Notes: generated from the sequence alone by a model not told the origin. A DNA stretch of 7,082 bases from JAWLFI01 sp964525165 (GCA_964525165.1 CAZGGG010000107.1:1-7082), one strand, 5' to 3'; numbered from the stretch's first letter, positions 1 to 5,981 are shown. Program-made: numbers and translations.

Positions 1-2
1 TA

Positions 3-10
3 TAATTTTG
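3..10 (+). promoter_or_regulatory. Candidate Bacteroidota -7 promoter box (TAATTTTG)
   Basis: The eight bases fit the Bacteroidota sigma-factor -7 consensus TAnnTTTG exactly. They lie about 75 bp before the ATG of the gene at 85, a plausible leader length. The matching -33 element (TTG) would fall before base 1, so it cannot be checked. A single TAnnTTTG match in AT-rich DNA is weak evidence. Confidence 0.3.
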
Positions 11-40
11 TTCAAAGAAGTAAAATTTTTCGGAAAAGTA

Positions 41-84
41 GCTTAGGGGTATATGTACAGACTGCCGTTAGCCACAATATAAAA
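41..84 (+). other. Possible recombination-site-like sequence before the first gene
   Basis: This stretch contains GGGGTATAT (46-54) and then GCCGTTAGCCAC shortly before the ATG at 85. The same 9-mer GGGGTATAT recurs at 7022-7030, downstream of the recombinase, where it is also followed by a CGTT-containing segment and then an ATG. A short site with a GTT core next to the start of a small gene resembles the junction of an integron-type gene cassette. The core GTTAGCC differs from the attC consensus GTTRRRY at one position, and no clear left partner is visible. This is inference from similarity between the two ends of the window. Confidence 0.2.
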
Positions 85-417
85 ATGAAAGTAACAATTA
101 CATCAATCGAATTAAGAGGTCCATTAAAATTCTTCGCTCTATCTTCAAGTGCTCTCCAAATCCTTAAGCAGTTAAAAGCTACGAATTGTAAAGATTTTAA
201 AAAGAAAGGAATATGGACTACCCATTACACCATGACATTGTGGAATAATGAGGATGAATTAAAAGATTTTGCCAGAAGTGGGGCCCACTTAGAAGCCATG
301 AAATCAAGTAAAAAGATAGCAAAGGAGATTAGGACAATCACAATAGACGCAGATTTTCTACCCAATTGGACGGAAGCAAAAATATTGTTGAAAAAAGGAA
401 ATGTGATGAAATATTAA
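85..417 (+). CDS. Small ABM-like (dimeric alpha/beta-barrel) protein, function unknown
   Basis: Encodes 110 residues, probably cytoplasmic: there is no signal peptide or membrane segment. The mid-region has aromatic residues followed by a conserved-looking block (WTTHYTMTLWNNEDELKDF at about 44-62, then GAHLEAM at about 66-72). This pattern of a strand, an acidic helix start and a Phe...His helix resembles antibiotic-biosynthesis-monooxygenase-like or DUF3291-like proteins, which form homodimeric ferredoxin-like barrels. The length (about 100 residues) fits that fold. No catalytic residues can be assigned, so oxygenase activity should not be assumed. The ATG at 85 is the first in frame; no good Shine-Dalgarno precedes it, which is usual in Bacteroidota. 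It stands alone: what follows is a repeat and a terminator hairpin at 682-715. Confidence 0.7.
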   Translation: MKVTITSIELRGPLKFFALSSSALQILKQLKATNCKDFKKKGIWTTHYTMTLWNNEDELKDFARSGAHLEAMKSSKKIAKEIRTITIDADFLPNWTEAKILLKKGNVMKY

Positions 418-461
418 AAAATACTGTGCCCTAATAAATAAGACTTCGGTACTTCAAAGGA

Positions 462-598
462 GCATCCTGCAGGACAGTAAACTGTCTGCGAGGACAAGCG
501 CAGTCGGTTCGCAGTGCCAAAAACTGGTCAAGCAGAATGTATGATTAAAGTCCTGTCCTGTATCCACAGCACCCTCTAAGACAATAATTACAGGATGC
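462..598 (+). repeat. Dispersed structured intergenic repeat, copy R1
   Basis: This stretch shares an ungapped 39-bp core (480-518) with R2 (2564-2602), 30 of 39 bases identical by hand alignment, and then a second block (540-552 against 2602-2614, 11 of 13). R1 carries about 21 extra bases between the blocks. The core can fold as CTGCG (486-490) pairing with CGCAG (510-514), with an inner GAC (493-495)/GTC (503-505) stem and a 7-nt loop. The second block folds as GATT/AGTC. R1 also has a perfect 14-bp palindrome (473-486) and longer inverted pairs: 462-469 with 591-598, and 470-477 with 553-560. The outer limits are uncertain. It could be a REP-like element, a small structured RNA or a mobile-element end. 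Confidence 0.6.
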
Positions 599-681
599 AG
601 GGCGCGAGGAATAGGACGGTTAAAACAGAAACAAAGGATATTTTTGAGGAAACTAGGTGGTCATATGATGGAGCTCAGCGG

Positions 682-715
682 GAATCATTTTATCAAGGAA
701 GTGATTCATTTTTGT
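682..715 (+). terminator. Likely Rho-independent terminator (plus strand)
   Basis: GAATCATTT (682-690) can pair with AAGTGATTC (699-707) through a 9-bp stem containing one G-U pair and an 8-nt loop, followed directly by ATTTTTGTC. The stem is AT-rich, so strength is uncertain. It would end rightward transcription from the gene at 85-417 or from repeat R1, and it shields the converging lipoprotein gene. Confidence 0.45.
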
Positions 716-782
716 CTTGCCATTTAGAGGTGTATACATGACTTGTCCAGCTTTGCGGGAAAATGTCTACACAACCACTTTG

Positions 783-825
783 AAATAAATAATCCAGAAC
801 TGCCGTCATAGAGCAATTCTGGATT
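783..825 (-). terminator. Rho-independent terminator of the SnoaL-like lipoprotein gene
   Basis: AATCCAGAACTG (791-802) and CAATTCTGGATT (814-825) form a 12-bp stem with one mismatch and an 11-nt loop. Read on the minus strand, the hairpin lies 25 bp after the stop codon at 850-852 and is followed by the T-rich run ATTTATTT. Position and structure fit an intrinsic terminator for the minus-strand gene. Confidence 0.7.
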
Positions 826-849
826 CTAAGGTAAAGTTTGAGTCCTTGA

Positions 850-1731
850 TTAAAATCCAAACATTCCATTGTCATTTGCCAAGCCCTCAGTAGGTATCGG
901 TTGAATGACATCCCAATGCTCTACGACTTTGCCGTTTTCAATTCGGAATAAATCATAGAATACATTGTTAGTATCGTTCCATTTGCCCTCACTTACGGTG
1001 AGTACAAAGTTCCCTTCTCCCAGGACCTTGTGGATTTTGGTGTATTGAAACATATTGTTTTGTGAAGTCAGGTATTCTACCGCTTCCACAATTCCCTGCA
1101 ATCCGTCTTTGATGCCTGGATTATGCTGATGGTAGCTTTCAGCGCTGATGTAGTCGGTGATTTTATCTGGATTTTTACCCATCAAAACATCTTCAACCAA
1201 GGCTTTAGCAAGTGCTTTATTGGCTTCAGTGTTGTCTAAATCCTGTACCTCTGTCGGTCCATCAGTTTGTGTTCTCCCATTGACTGTTTCTTTTACTAAT
1301 GGTGTCATCGCATCCCAATGTTCTGCTACTTTCCCATTTACATCTATTCGAATGATGTCAAATGAAACCATTTCATCTGCCCCAAAAGGCTTAGCATTGC
1401 GCCAAATATTATGCATGAAAACATAGTTCCCATCTTGGAACATCCGAATATTTTCGGCGGTCGTTCTATTTTCTTCCAAAACAGGAAGCATCTCAATAAA
1501 TGGCTCTAAACCTGTCGGCAAAAATGGGTTGTGCTGAATGTAGTCGACATCAGCCAGCTTTCTCATAGTCTCTGGATCATTTTTAATAACGGCACCTAAA
1601 AAAGTACCTACGATTTCTTTGTTGCTCATTTTTTTGTTGTTTGAGTTAACCTCGCTTGTTGAATTTGTTTGCGCTGTGCCACAGGAAGCGAGAATACCTG
1701 ATAGAGCCAATACTGTTAATACTCTTCTCAT
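850..1731 (-). CDS. Lipoprotein with two SnoaL-like (NTF2-fold) domains
   Basis: Encodes 293 residues. The N-terminus is a type II signal peptide (charged MRR, hydrophobic stretch, lipobox LASC with Cys17), so the mature protein should be lipid-anchored in the cell envelope. A Ser/Asn-rich linker (about 21-35) follows. Two tandem SnoaL-like domains span about 36-146 and 168-280. Both carry a QHNP motif (66-69 and 202-205) and end in GKV.EHWD (EHWD at 137-140 and 271-274), so the protein arose by internal duplication. SnoaL-type cyclases and related NTF2-fold proteins bind small hydrophobic ligands; a reaction cannot be assigned here. The start at 1731 is supported by the signal peptide and by an AAAGGA Shine-Dalgarno about 9 nt upstream on the minus strand. 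It is divergent from the HxlR-type regulator, its probable controller, and has its own terminator. Confidence 0.88.
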   Translation of the reverse strand: MRRVLTVLALSGILASCGTAQTNSTSEVNSNNKKMSNKEIVGTFLGAVIKNDPETMRKLADVDYIQHNPFLPTGLEPFIEMLPVLEENRTTAENIRMFQDGNYVFMHNIWRNAKPFGADEMVSFDIIRIDVNGKVAEHWDAMTPLVKETVNGRTQTDGPTEVQDLDNTEANKALAKALVEDVLMGKNPDKITDYISAESYHQHNPGIKDGLQGIVEAVEYLTSQNNMFQYTKIHKVLGEGNFVLTVSEGKWNDTNNVFYDLFRIENGKVVEHWDVIQPIPTEGLANDNGMFGF

Positions 1732-1757
1732 TGTTTTTGTCCTTTGATAAATGTTTA

Positions 1758-1841
1758 TTACTTTTAATTTGCAAGCAATATCGCAATATAACTTTCATTA
1801 TGCAAGTAATTACGAAAAAACTTTTTATTTGCAAGTAAAAA
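1758..1841. promoter_or_regulatory. Probable HxlR operators: three TGCAAG boxes between divergent genes
   Basis: TGCAAG occurs at 1770-1775, 1801-1806 and 1830-1835, each followed by TAA or CAA. Spacings of 31 and 29 bp are close to three helical turns. The third box is the centre of a 20-bp palindrome (1822-1841) with a single mismatched pair. The second is flanked by ATTA/TAAT, and the first by TTACTT (1758-1763) and AAGCAA (1773-1778). HxlR proteins are winged-helix dimers that bind palindromic sites next to their own and divergent target genes, so this region probably serves both 1856-2296 and 850-1731. Confidence 0.55.
1768..1796 (+). promoter_or_regulatory. Candidate promoter of the HxlR-type regulator
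   Basis: TTTG (1768-1771) and TAACTTTC (1789-1796) are separated by 17 bp. They match the Bacteroidota -33 TTG and -7 TAnnTTTG elements except for the last base of the -7 box. The first TGCAAG box overlaps the -33 element and the second lies near the expected start point, which would suit autorepression. Confidence 0.35.
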
Positions 1842-1855
1842 GATTGGAAAAGCCT

Positions 1856-2296
1856 ATGGATCATGAATTTAGATGTAACTGCCCTTTCACTTCAGCTCTT
1901 GACATATTGGGTGATAAGTGGATGTTGGTGATTGTGAAACAAATGCTAATTGAAAACAAGCAAACATTTAAAGAATTCACAGAAAGTGAGGAGTCCATTG
2001 CTACAAACATTCTTTCTTCCAAACTCAAACTTTTGGAAGAAGTAGGAATAATCATTAAAACAAAGCGACCGGACAATAAAAAGACCAACCATTATCTTTT
2101 GACAGATGTAGGCTTGGCTTTAACTCCTGTACTTGTTGAACTGGCAAATTGGAGTGACAGCCACCTCAGAGACTTACATCCAACGCTTGTGAACGGAGCA
2201 GCGATAAAATTACTGAGAAAAGATAAAGCAGCTTTTGCAAAAGAGCTCGAAAAAAATTACCGGAAAAAGCTCGCGACAATCCAGATACATAGGTGA
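1856..2296 (+). CDS. HxlR-family winged helix-turn-helix transcriptional regulator
   Basis: Encodes 146 residues from the ATG at 1856. An in-frame ATG at 1751 would add 35 residues, but these overlap the operator/promoter region and do not resemble the family, so 1856 is preferred. The N-terminus has the family signature: Cys-Pro, then SALDILGDKWMLVIVKQML (about 12-30). The winged helix runs through TFKEF and ATNILSSKLKLLEEVGII to the wing before YLLTDVGLAL; the C-terminal part (ELANWSDSHL) probably supports dimerisation. Length is slightly above the usual 100-130 because of a basic C-terminal tail. Cys7 and Cys9 lie where redox- or quinone-sensing relatives such as YodB and HypR have their regulatory cysteine, so thiol-based sensing is possible but unproven. 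It probably controls itself and the divergent SnoaL-like lipoprotein. Confidence 0.9.
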   Translation: MDHEFRCNCPFTSALDILGDKWMLVIVKQMLIENKQTFKEFTESEESIATNILSSKLKLLEEVGIIIKTKRPDNKKTNHYLLTDVGLALTPVLVELANWSDSHLRDLHPTLVNGAAIKLLRKDKAAFAKELEKNYRKKLATIQIHR

Positions 2297-2867
2297 ATAG
2301 CTTTCTCATTGAAATAAGTATATTCTTGTCGATATTTCGTACCATATTTAAAAAATAGATTTCATTCGATGAAGTACAAAAACGGATAGCTTATCCAGCA
2401 TTTTGCTTACACTTTGTTGCAGAAATAGTAATCTTTCTTGGCTTTAAGTATATTATTTAGAATTGCAAAACAGTGTGCAATAAGGAGACAAACATTAACC
2501 CCAGCTAACCAAAATGGATGACTGATTTCTTGCCTGCTTACCTTAGGCATCTCCAAAACTATTAACTGGCTGCAAGGACTAGCTCAGTCGGTATGCGGTA
2601 CTACGACTAAAGTCTATACCTAACCTCTGCTTATGGGCTATTTCACATCAAACTGTGCCACCCATTTCGGCTGATTAATACAAGACATTTCAAGACAACC
2701 TATTTTATTTCAGTTGGCAGAATCGGGCATCAAATACAAAAGTTGCTAGAAAGATAGATATGCTTCACTACATATTAGTTTATCCGGTCCTAAGCGTAGA
2801 TAAATTATTGAATAAGAGTAGGTATCTTTAAAACAGCACAAGCTGCTTTCACATAAAACTATGCCTT
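2297..2867. other. 571-bp intergenic region without a recognisable gene
   Basis: No open frame here looks coding. The region holds repeat copy R2 (about 2547-2615) and a 19-bp imperfect direct repeat (2641-2659 and 2847-2865, 17 of 19 identical), the second member of which ends just before the xylanase start. TATCTTTA (2823-2830) is one base off the -7 consensus but lacks a well-spaced -33 TTG, so I do not call a promoter. No convincing terminator for the HxlR-type gene is visible. Confidence 0.5.
2547..2615 (+). repeat. Dispersed structured intergenic repeat, copy R2
   Basis: Matches R1 at 30 of 39 positions in the core (2564-2602 against 480-518) and 11 of 13 in the second block (2602-2614). 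Similarity extends weakly left to GCATC at 2547. The main hairpin is preserved: CTGCA (2570-2574) pairs with TGCGG (2594-2598), where R1 has CTGCG/CGCAG at the same 29-nt span, so a G-C pair has become A-T. The inner GAC/GTC stem is unchanged, and GACT/AGTC (2605-2614) corresponds to GATT/AGTC in R1. Same orientation as R1. Part of the loop and 3' side (TAGCTCAGTCGGTA) resembles a tRNA D-arm, but no tRNA can be folded. Confidence 0.6.
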
Positions 2868-3898
2868 ATGAAAAAAAGTCATACTTCCTTCGCACACTCT
2901 CTATCGTCAACATCTTTATTTCCCTCACATCAGTATTTATCGACTTTGCAGTTGATGCTACTAGCTTGCTTATTAGTTAATTCATTTTCCTTGAGCGCGC
3001 AAAATGGCTTATCAGATCTTGCAGAACCTAAAAAAATATTTATTGGAAACATCATCAGTAATCAACACCTTGATGATCCCATAAACTTCAGAGAAGGAAG
3101 AGCAGATGAACATCTTAGAGCAGAATACAATGCAATAGTTCTGGAGAATTATATGAAAATGAGTTCTATACTTCCTTCTGAGGAACCGTCCGGCATTCAT
3201 GATATGACTGTAGAGCAACTTCGGGGGACACTTACAGAGGATAAAATCGAAGAGTTTCTCAATAATCCAAACTGNNNNNNNNNNNNNNNNNNNNNNNNNN
3301 NNNNNNNNNNNNNNNNNNNNNNNNNNNNNNNNNNNNNNNNNNNNNNNNNNNNNNNNNNNNNNNNNCAGGTCTTTAGCTTTACAAGAAAGTATATTCTCTC
3401 CTTGGGGCAAATTTGTGGTGACCAAGTAGACGAATGGGATGTGATCAACGAAGCCATTTCTGATCAAGCTCCTAACGGCCAACGCATATGGAGAGAAAGG
3501 ACCTGGTATCGGAGAGCTAATGATGGTAGCATGACAGACTGGGGGGAGGCTACCTATGAAAATTATATAAAAATGCTATTCGTTTGGGCTCGAGAAGCGC
3601 AACCTAATGCCCGTCTCCATATCAATGACTACGGTATCGAAGGTTTCAATGACTCACCAGCATCCAAGAATCGATTTATGCGAGACCAGGTCAAGGCATT
3701 AAAAGAAGCATATTTAGAGGCCGGCATTGATCCTTCCTCAATTGGGCTTATAGAGGCCCACGGAACCGGAACACGGGTGGGGGATCGAGTGGAGTTTGAA
3801 GCCCTGAAAAAATGTTTTGGCGCAACGCATCAAAGAAACAAAACCGCCATTGGCTCGGTCAAGTCCATGATCGGCCACACCAAGGCTGCGGCAGGGGC
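2868..3898 (+). CDS. GH10 endo-1,4-beta-xylanase, N-terminal part (interrupted by gaps)
   Basis: This is the secreted front half of a glycoside hydrolase family 10 enzyme that cleaves internal beta-1,4-xylan bonds with retention. An unusually long signal peptide (about 1-44; hydrophobic core 29-41, ending SLSAQ) starts at the ATG at 2868. The TIM barrel begins near residue 57 (IFIGNIISNQ), with LENYMKM at about 100-106. A 91-N gap removes about 30 residues that should include the conserved Trp-His region. DEWDVINEAI follows, with the acid/base Glu codon at 3450-3452. GH10 sequence continues through INDYGIEG to about 3700, where it turns into ketosynthase sequence ending at the next gap. The rest of the enzyme resumes at 3910. 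The reading frame is the same on both sides of the first gap, supporting its estimated size. Confidence 0.85.
3275..3365. other. Assembly gap (91 N) inside the GH10 domain
   Basis: Ninety-one undetermined bases. The flanks are both GH10 sequence in the same frame (ends ...EEFLNNPN, resumes QVFSFTRKY), so this is a sized gap within one gene. Confidence 0.99.
3691..3898 (+). pseudogene. Polyketide-synthase ketosynthase (KS) fragment embedded in the xylanase
   Basis: The translation from about 3691 reads as the C-terminal half of a beta-ketoacyl synthase domain: ALKEAYLEAGIDPSSIGL, EAHGTGT with the first catalytic His at 3759-3761, then GSVKSMIGHTKAAAG with the second catalytic His at 3876-3878 and the conserved Lys at 3882-3884. 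The active-site Cys region would lie well upstream and is absent. GC in 3741-3898 is 88 of 158 bases (56%) against 72 of 160 (45%) in the GH10 sequence just before it, counted by hand. It ends exactly at a 10-N gap, after which GH10 resumes. The left edge is blurred because GH10 and KS both allow VKALKEA; it lies somewhere in 3688-3725. Most likely a mis-scaffolded contig end, not a native gene. Confidence 0.85.
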
Positions 3899-3908
3899 NN
3901 NNNNNNNN
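3899..3908. other. Assembly gap (10 N) joining KS fragment to GH10
   Basis: Ten N, probably a placeholder of arbitrary length. The frame differs on its two sides, which carries no meaning given the arbitrary gap size. Confidence 0.99.
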
Positions 3909-3909
3909 C

Positions 3910-5220
3910 GAACAATCCATCCAGGATCTCGCTGCGGCAGATCTTGAGGTGGCTATCACTGAACTGGACATTAGAATTTGTAACAATAATCGCGACGAAG
4001 CATATCAGGAAATTGCATTTCAAGCCTATTGCGAGATGGCTTGGTCACAGCCCAATTGCCATGAAGTTATGATTTGGGGACTGAGAGATGAGGATAATTG
4101 GATTACCTTAAGGAATGATGGATTCTTTGAAGGATGTCAGGATGCCGTGATTACGGAAGGAGATAATTATAATCCTAAACCTGCTTATGATGGTGTAGCT
4201 GCTGCCATAAGCTCGTTGCCTGATCAAAATCAATATAGTTTTGCAACATTGAATCAGGGCAACGGCGCTCCTGCCAATTGCGGTGGTATGGGCGGAATAG
4301 TTCCAGATATTTTGAAAGTACAGGGACCGAGAATAGTGGCACCAGGAAATCAGGTAGATGTATCTGTGGATTACCTGGCCTCAGGAAATCAGGATATTGT
4401 GGTCTGGTTGCAACTGGATATGAGTCCTTTTACAGTTTACTCGCAGGTATTGGCGGATGTTAGTGAGGGATCAGGAACGGTCAATGTTTCTTTGGACATC
4501 CCTCAAGACGTTGCGCCAGGTAACAACCTATATCGGTATTTAGCATTTATTGCGCCTGATGGGTTGGGATACTCGGACCAATTCAATGAATCTATTCAAA
4601 ATCGCGTTTCAGTTTTGGGACCAGGCAGTCAATTAGTTATTTCGTGTTCCGGACCGGAGCGTGTAAAACAGGGCGATTCTGTGGATGTAGTAGTTCGTTA
4701 CAGCGCAGTACAAGATCAGGAAATCGTAGTTTGGTTTCAGTTGGATCAATCCCCATTTACTACCTATTATGAGTACCGACAAGCTGCTGATACCGGTATT
4801 AATGAGCTTACTGCCAGATTAATCATTCCACTGAGTGTTCCGGTTGCTGAAGATGCATATCAATATCAATCGTTATTAGTACCCACTGGTGGCAATTGGC
4901 CGGATCGGATTTCGTCCCTCAATCAGCCAAATGTGGATGTTGATTTGGTATCGAGTATAAAAGACCATTTAGGTGGACAACTCCAGTTTAGTGTGTTCCC
5001 TAATCCGGCTCATGGTAGTTGTACGATCAATTTACCTGACGGGAGTATGTCTTCAGAACTGCTTATCTATTCTGCGGAAGGAAAATCTGTATACCAACAG
5101 ACCCTTTCAAAAGGTATGGTTACACTAGATTTAGACTTGAATACATGGCCACCAGGTTTGTACTATTTGCATATAAGACAAGCATCATCTTCTGGTACAG
5201 TAAAACTTTTGAAAGAATAG
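3910..5220 (+). CDS. GH10 endo-1,4-beta-xylanase, C-terminal part with T9SS sorting domain
   Basis: Continues the enzyme begun at 2868. The frame is open from the gap; the GTG at 3949 is only an internal codon, since clear GH10 sequence (SIQDLAAADLEV) precedes it. AITELDIRI carries the catalytic nucleophile Glu (3961-3963), and VMIWGLRDEDNWI and PKPAYDGV complete the barrel. Next come two related beta-rich modules (about 4312-4620 and 4633-4953), each with (I)VVW.QLD.SPFT.Y, perhaps carbohydrate-binding or spacer domains. The last about 76 residues (4990-5217) form a T9SS type A sorting domain: VFPNPA start, LLIYSAEGK strand, GLYYLHI, KLLKE end. The product is therefore exported by Sec and then by type IX secretion to the surface or medium. 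No co-transcribed neighbours are visible. Confidence 0.9.
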   Translation, partial: EQSIQDLAAADLEVAITELDIRICNNNRDEAYQEIAFQAYCEMAWSQPNCHEVMIWGLRDEDNWITLRNDGFFEGCQDAVITEGDNYNPKPAYDGVAAAISSLPDQNQYSFATLNQGNGAPANCGGMGGIVPDILKVQGPRIVAPGNQVDVSVDYLASGNQDIVVWLQLDMSPFTVYSQVLADVSEGSGTVNVSLDIPQDVAPGNNLYRYLAFIAPDGLGYSDQFNESIQNRVSVLGPGSQLVISCSGPERVKQGDSVDVVVRYSAVQDQEIVVWFQLDQSPFTTYYEYRQAADTGINELTARLIIPLSVPVAEDAYQYQSLLVPTGGNWPDRISSLNQPNVDVDLVSSIKDHLGGQLQFSVFPNPAHGSCTINLPDGSMSSELLIYSAEGKSVYQQTLSKGMVTLDLDLNTWPPGLYYLHIRQASSSGTVKLLKE

Positions 5221-5364
5221 CGACTCCACTGCTACCATTTAAACCTCTAGCACGATTCGTAAATTCCTATTGAAATCTTTCTTTTGAAATCAAACCCGAT
5301 AAGCACACATAGAAAAGCGAGTTACTGCTTTGGGCATTCCGATATTTGTTTATGCCTGACCAAT

Positions 5365-5374
5365 NNNNNNNNNN
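5365..5374. other. Assembly gap (10 N)
   Basis: Ten N, probably a placeholder gap, so an unknown amount of sequence may be missing and the neighbours on its two sides may not be adjacent in the real genome. Confidence 0.99.
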
Positions 5375-5526
5375 TTTATTTTAGGTACGGTTGATTATTT
5401 TTATATCACCTTTGACTAGAAAAGGATCGACTTAGATCAATTTTTAATCAAAATGATGGTTTTTTTATCATTGTGGATCTTGATTCGAAAGAACAAGCTA
5501 CAAATCGATTGTTGGCGTTGGTATAA
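5375..5526 (+). pseudogene. Possible C-terminal remnant of an unrecognised protein
   Basis: From the gap, one frame reads FILGTVDYFYITFD up to a TAG at 5417-5419. The next frame then reads LEKDRLRSIFNQNDGFF, then IIVDLDSKEQATNRLLALV, and stops with TAA at 5524-5526. Joined, they look protein-like (alternating hydrophobic strand, acidic helix), as if a gene cut by the gap carries a frameshift near 5414-5425. I do not recognise a family, and the stretch is short enough to be chance. Confidence 0.25.
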
Positions 5527-5603
5527 GGAGCATGGTGATCTCATTGCAATATCTCTGCTCAGACTCCCTCCTCTTATCAAATGATGAACATTTTTCCATT
5601 CGC

Positions 5604-5981
5604 TCAGTGATTTCTTCTGATGATGAGCACCCGTCCATCGCTAAATTTCATGTAAGCAAAGTCATAGATATTGTAATAGCGTTTACCTTTTGCATTTGCG
5701 TAGATGCCGGTACAATAATTGAAATTAAATTTTTCCTGTTCGAGTCGAAGGAGCGGTAGGGTTTTCTGTTTGGCATTTTTGCCCATCAATTCCAGGAGGA
5801 TAGATCGATTCCGGTGGAGGATTTTGTCTGTAGCTGCGGTCGCTTTCTCAGTTACTTTTTTCAGTTTCTGATGATAGGAAGATTTACAATCAACGGAACA
5901 AAAGATTTTATCCGCACGTCCAAGGACCGGGTCTTTACACCATTTACAGGATCGAATTCGGGAGGGTCTTTTAGAGATCAT
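5604..5981 (-). CDS. Small zinc-ribbon-like protein (CxxC...CxxxC), function unknown
   Basis: Encodes 125 residues, cytoplasmic by sequence. The N-terminus has four cysteines (Cys12, Cys15, Cys28, Cys32) in a CKWC...FCSVDC arrangement, resembling a small zinc ribbon/finger. A basic helical region (about 33-60) leads to a C-terminal part with FNFNYCTGIY and KRYYNIYDFAYMKFSDG. Proteins of this plan and length are widespread in Bacteroidota as conserved hypotheticals; their role is unknown, although the basic cysteine-rich head suggests nucleic-acid binding. The ATG at 5981 puts the cysteine motif at the usual distance from the N-terminus; the upstream bases are T-rich without a Shine-Dalgarno. 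It is divergent from the recombinase gene, with the twin repeats at 6067-6101 between them. Confidence 0.8.
   Translation of the reverse strand: MISKRPSRIRSCKWCKDPVLGRADKIFCSVDCKSSYHQKLKKVTEKATAATDKILHRNRSILLELMGKNAKQKTLPLLRLEQEKFNFNYCTGIYANAKGKRYYNIYDFAYMKFSDGRVLIIRRNH

Larger units (their letters stand above)
5221..5603. other. 383-bp region with a gap and no intact gene
   Basis: Contains the 10-N gap and a possible protein remnant (5375-5526). The octamer TTGAAATC is repeated at 5270-5277 and 5284-5291. No convincing terminator is visible for the xylanase or for the converging minus-strand gene. Confidence 0.5.

Noticed and set aside
639..646. TATTTTTG, a match to the -7 box TAnnTTTG
   Set aside because: No TTG lies at the right distance upstream and no gene follows; such matches are expected by chance in AT-rich DNA.
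1157..1426. Open frame on the plus strand inside the SnoaL-like gene
   Set aside because: It is the antisense shadow of a clearly coding lipoprotein gene and has no recognisable features.
1751..1855. Upstream start for the HxlR-type gene at 1751
   Set aside because: The extra 35 residues run through the operator boxes and promoter and do not look like the family N-terminus, which begins just after the ATG at 1856.
2578..2595. tRNA D-arm-like string (TAGCTCAGTCGGTA) in repeat R2
   Set aside because: No acceptor, anticodon or T arm can be paired around it, and the R1 counterpart does not fold as a tRNA either; the match is part of the repeat core.
2868..5220. A genuine xylanase-polyketide synthase fusion protein
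   Set aside because: The KS piece lacks its active-site Cys half, replaces an essential part of the GH10 barrel, differs in GC and ends exactly at a placeholder gap.
5532..5759. Plus-strand open frame overlapping the zinc-ribbon gene
   Set aside because: It overlaps antisense to the cysteine-motif protein, whose sequence is much more protein-like; the plus frame reads as low-complexity shadow.
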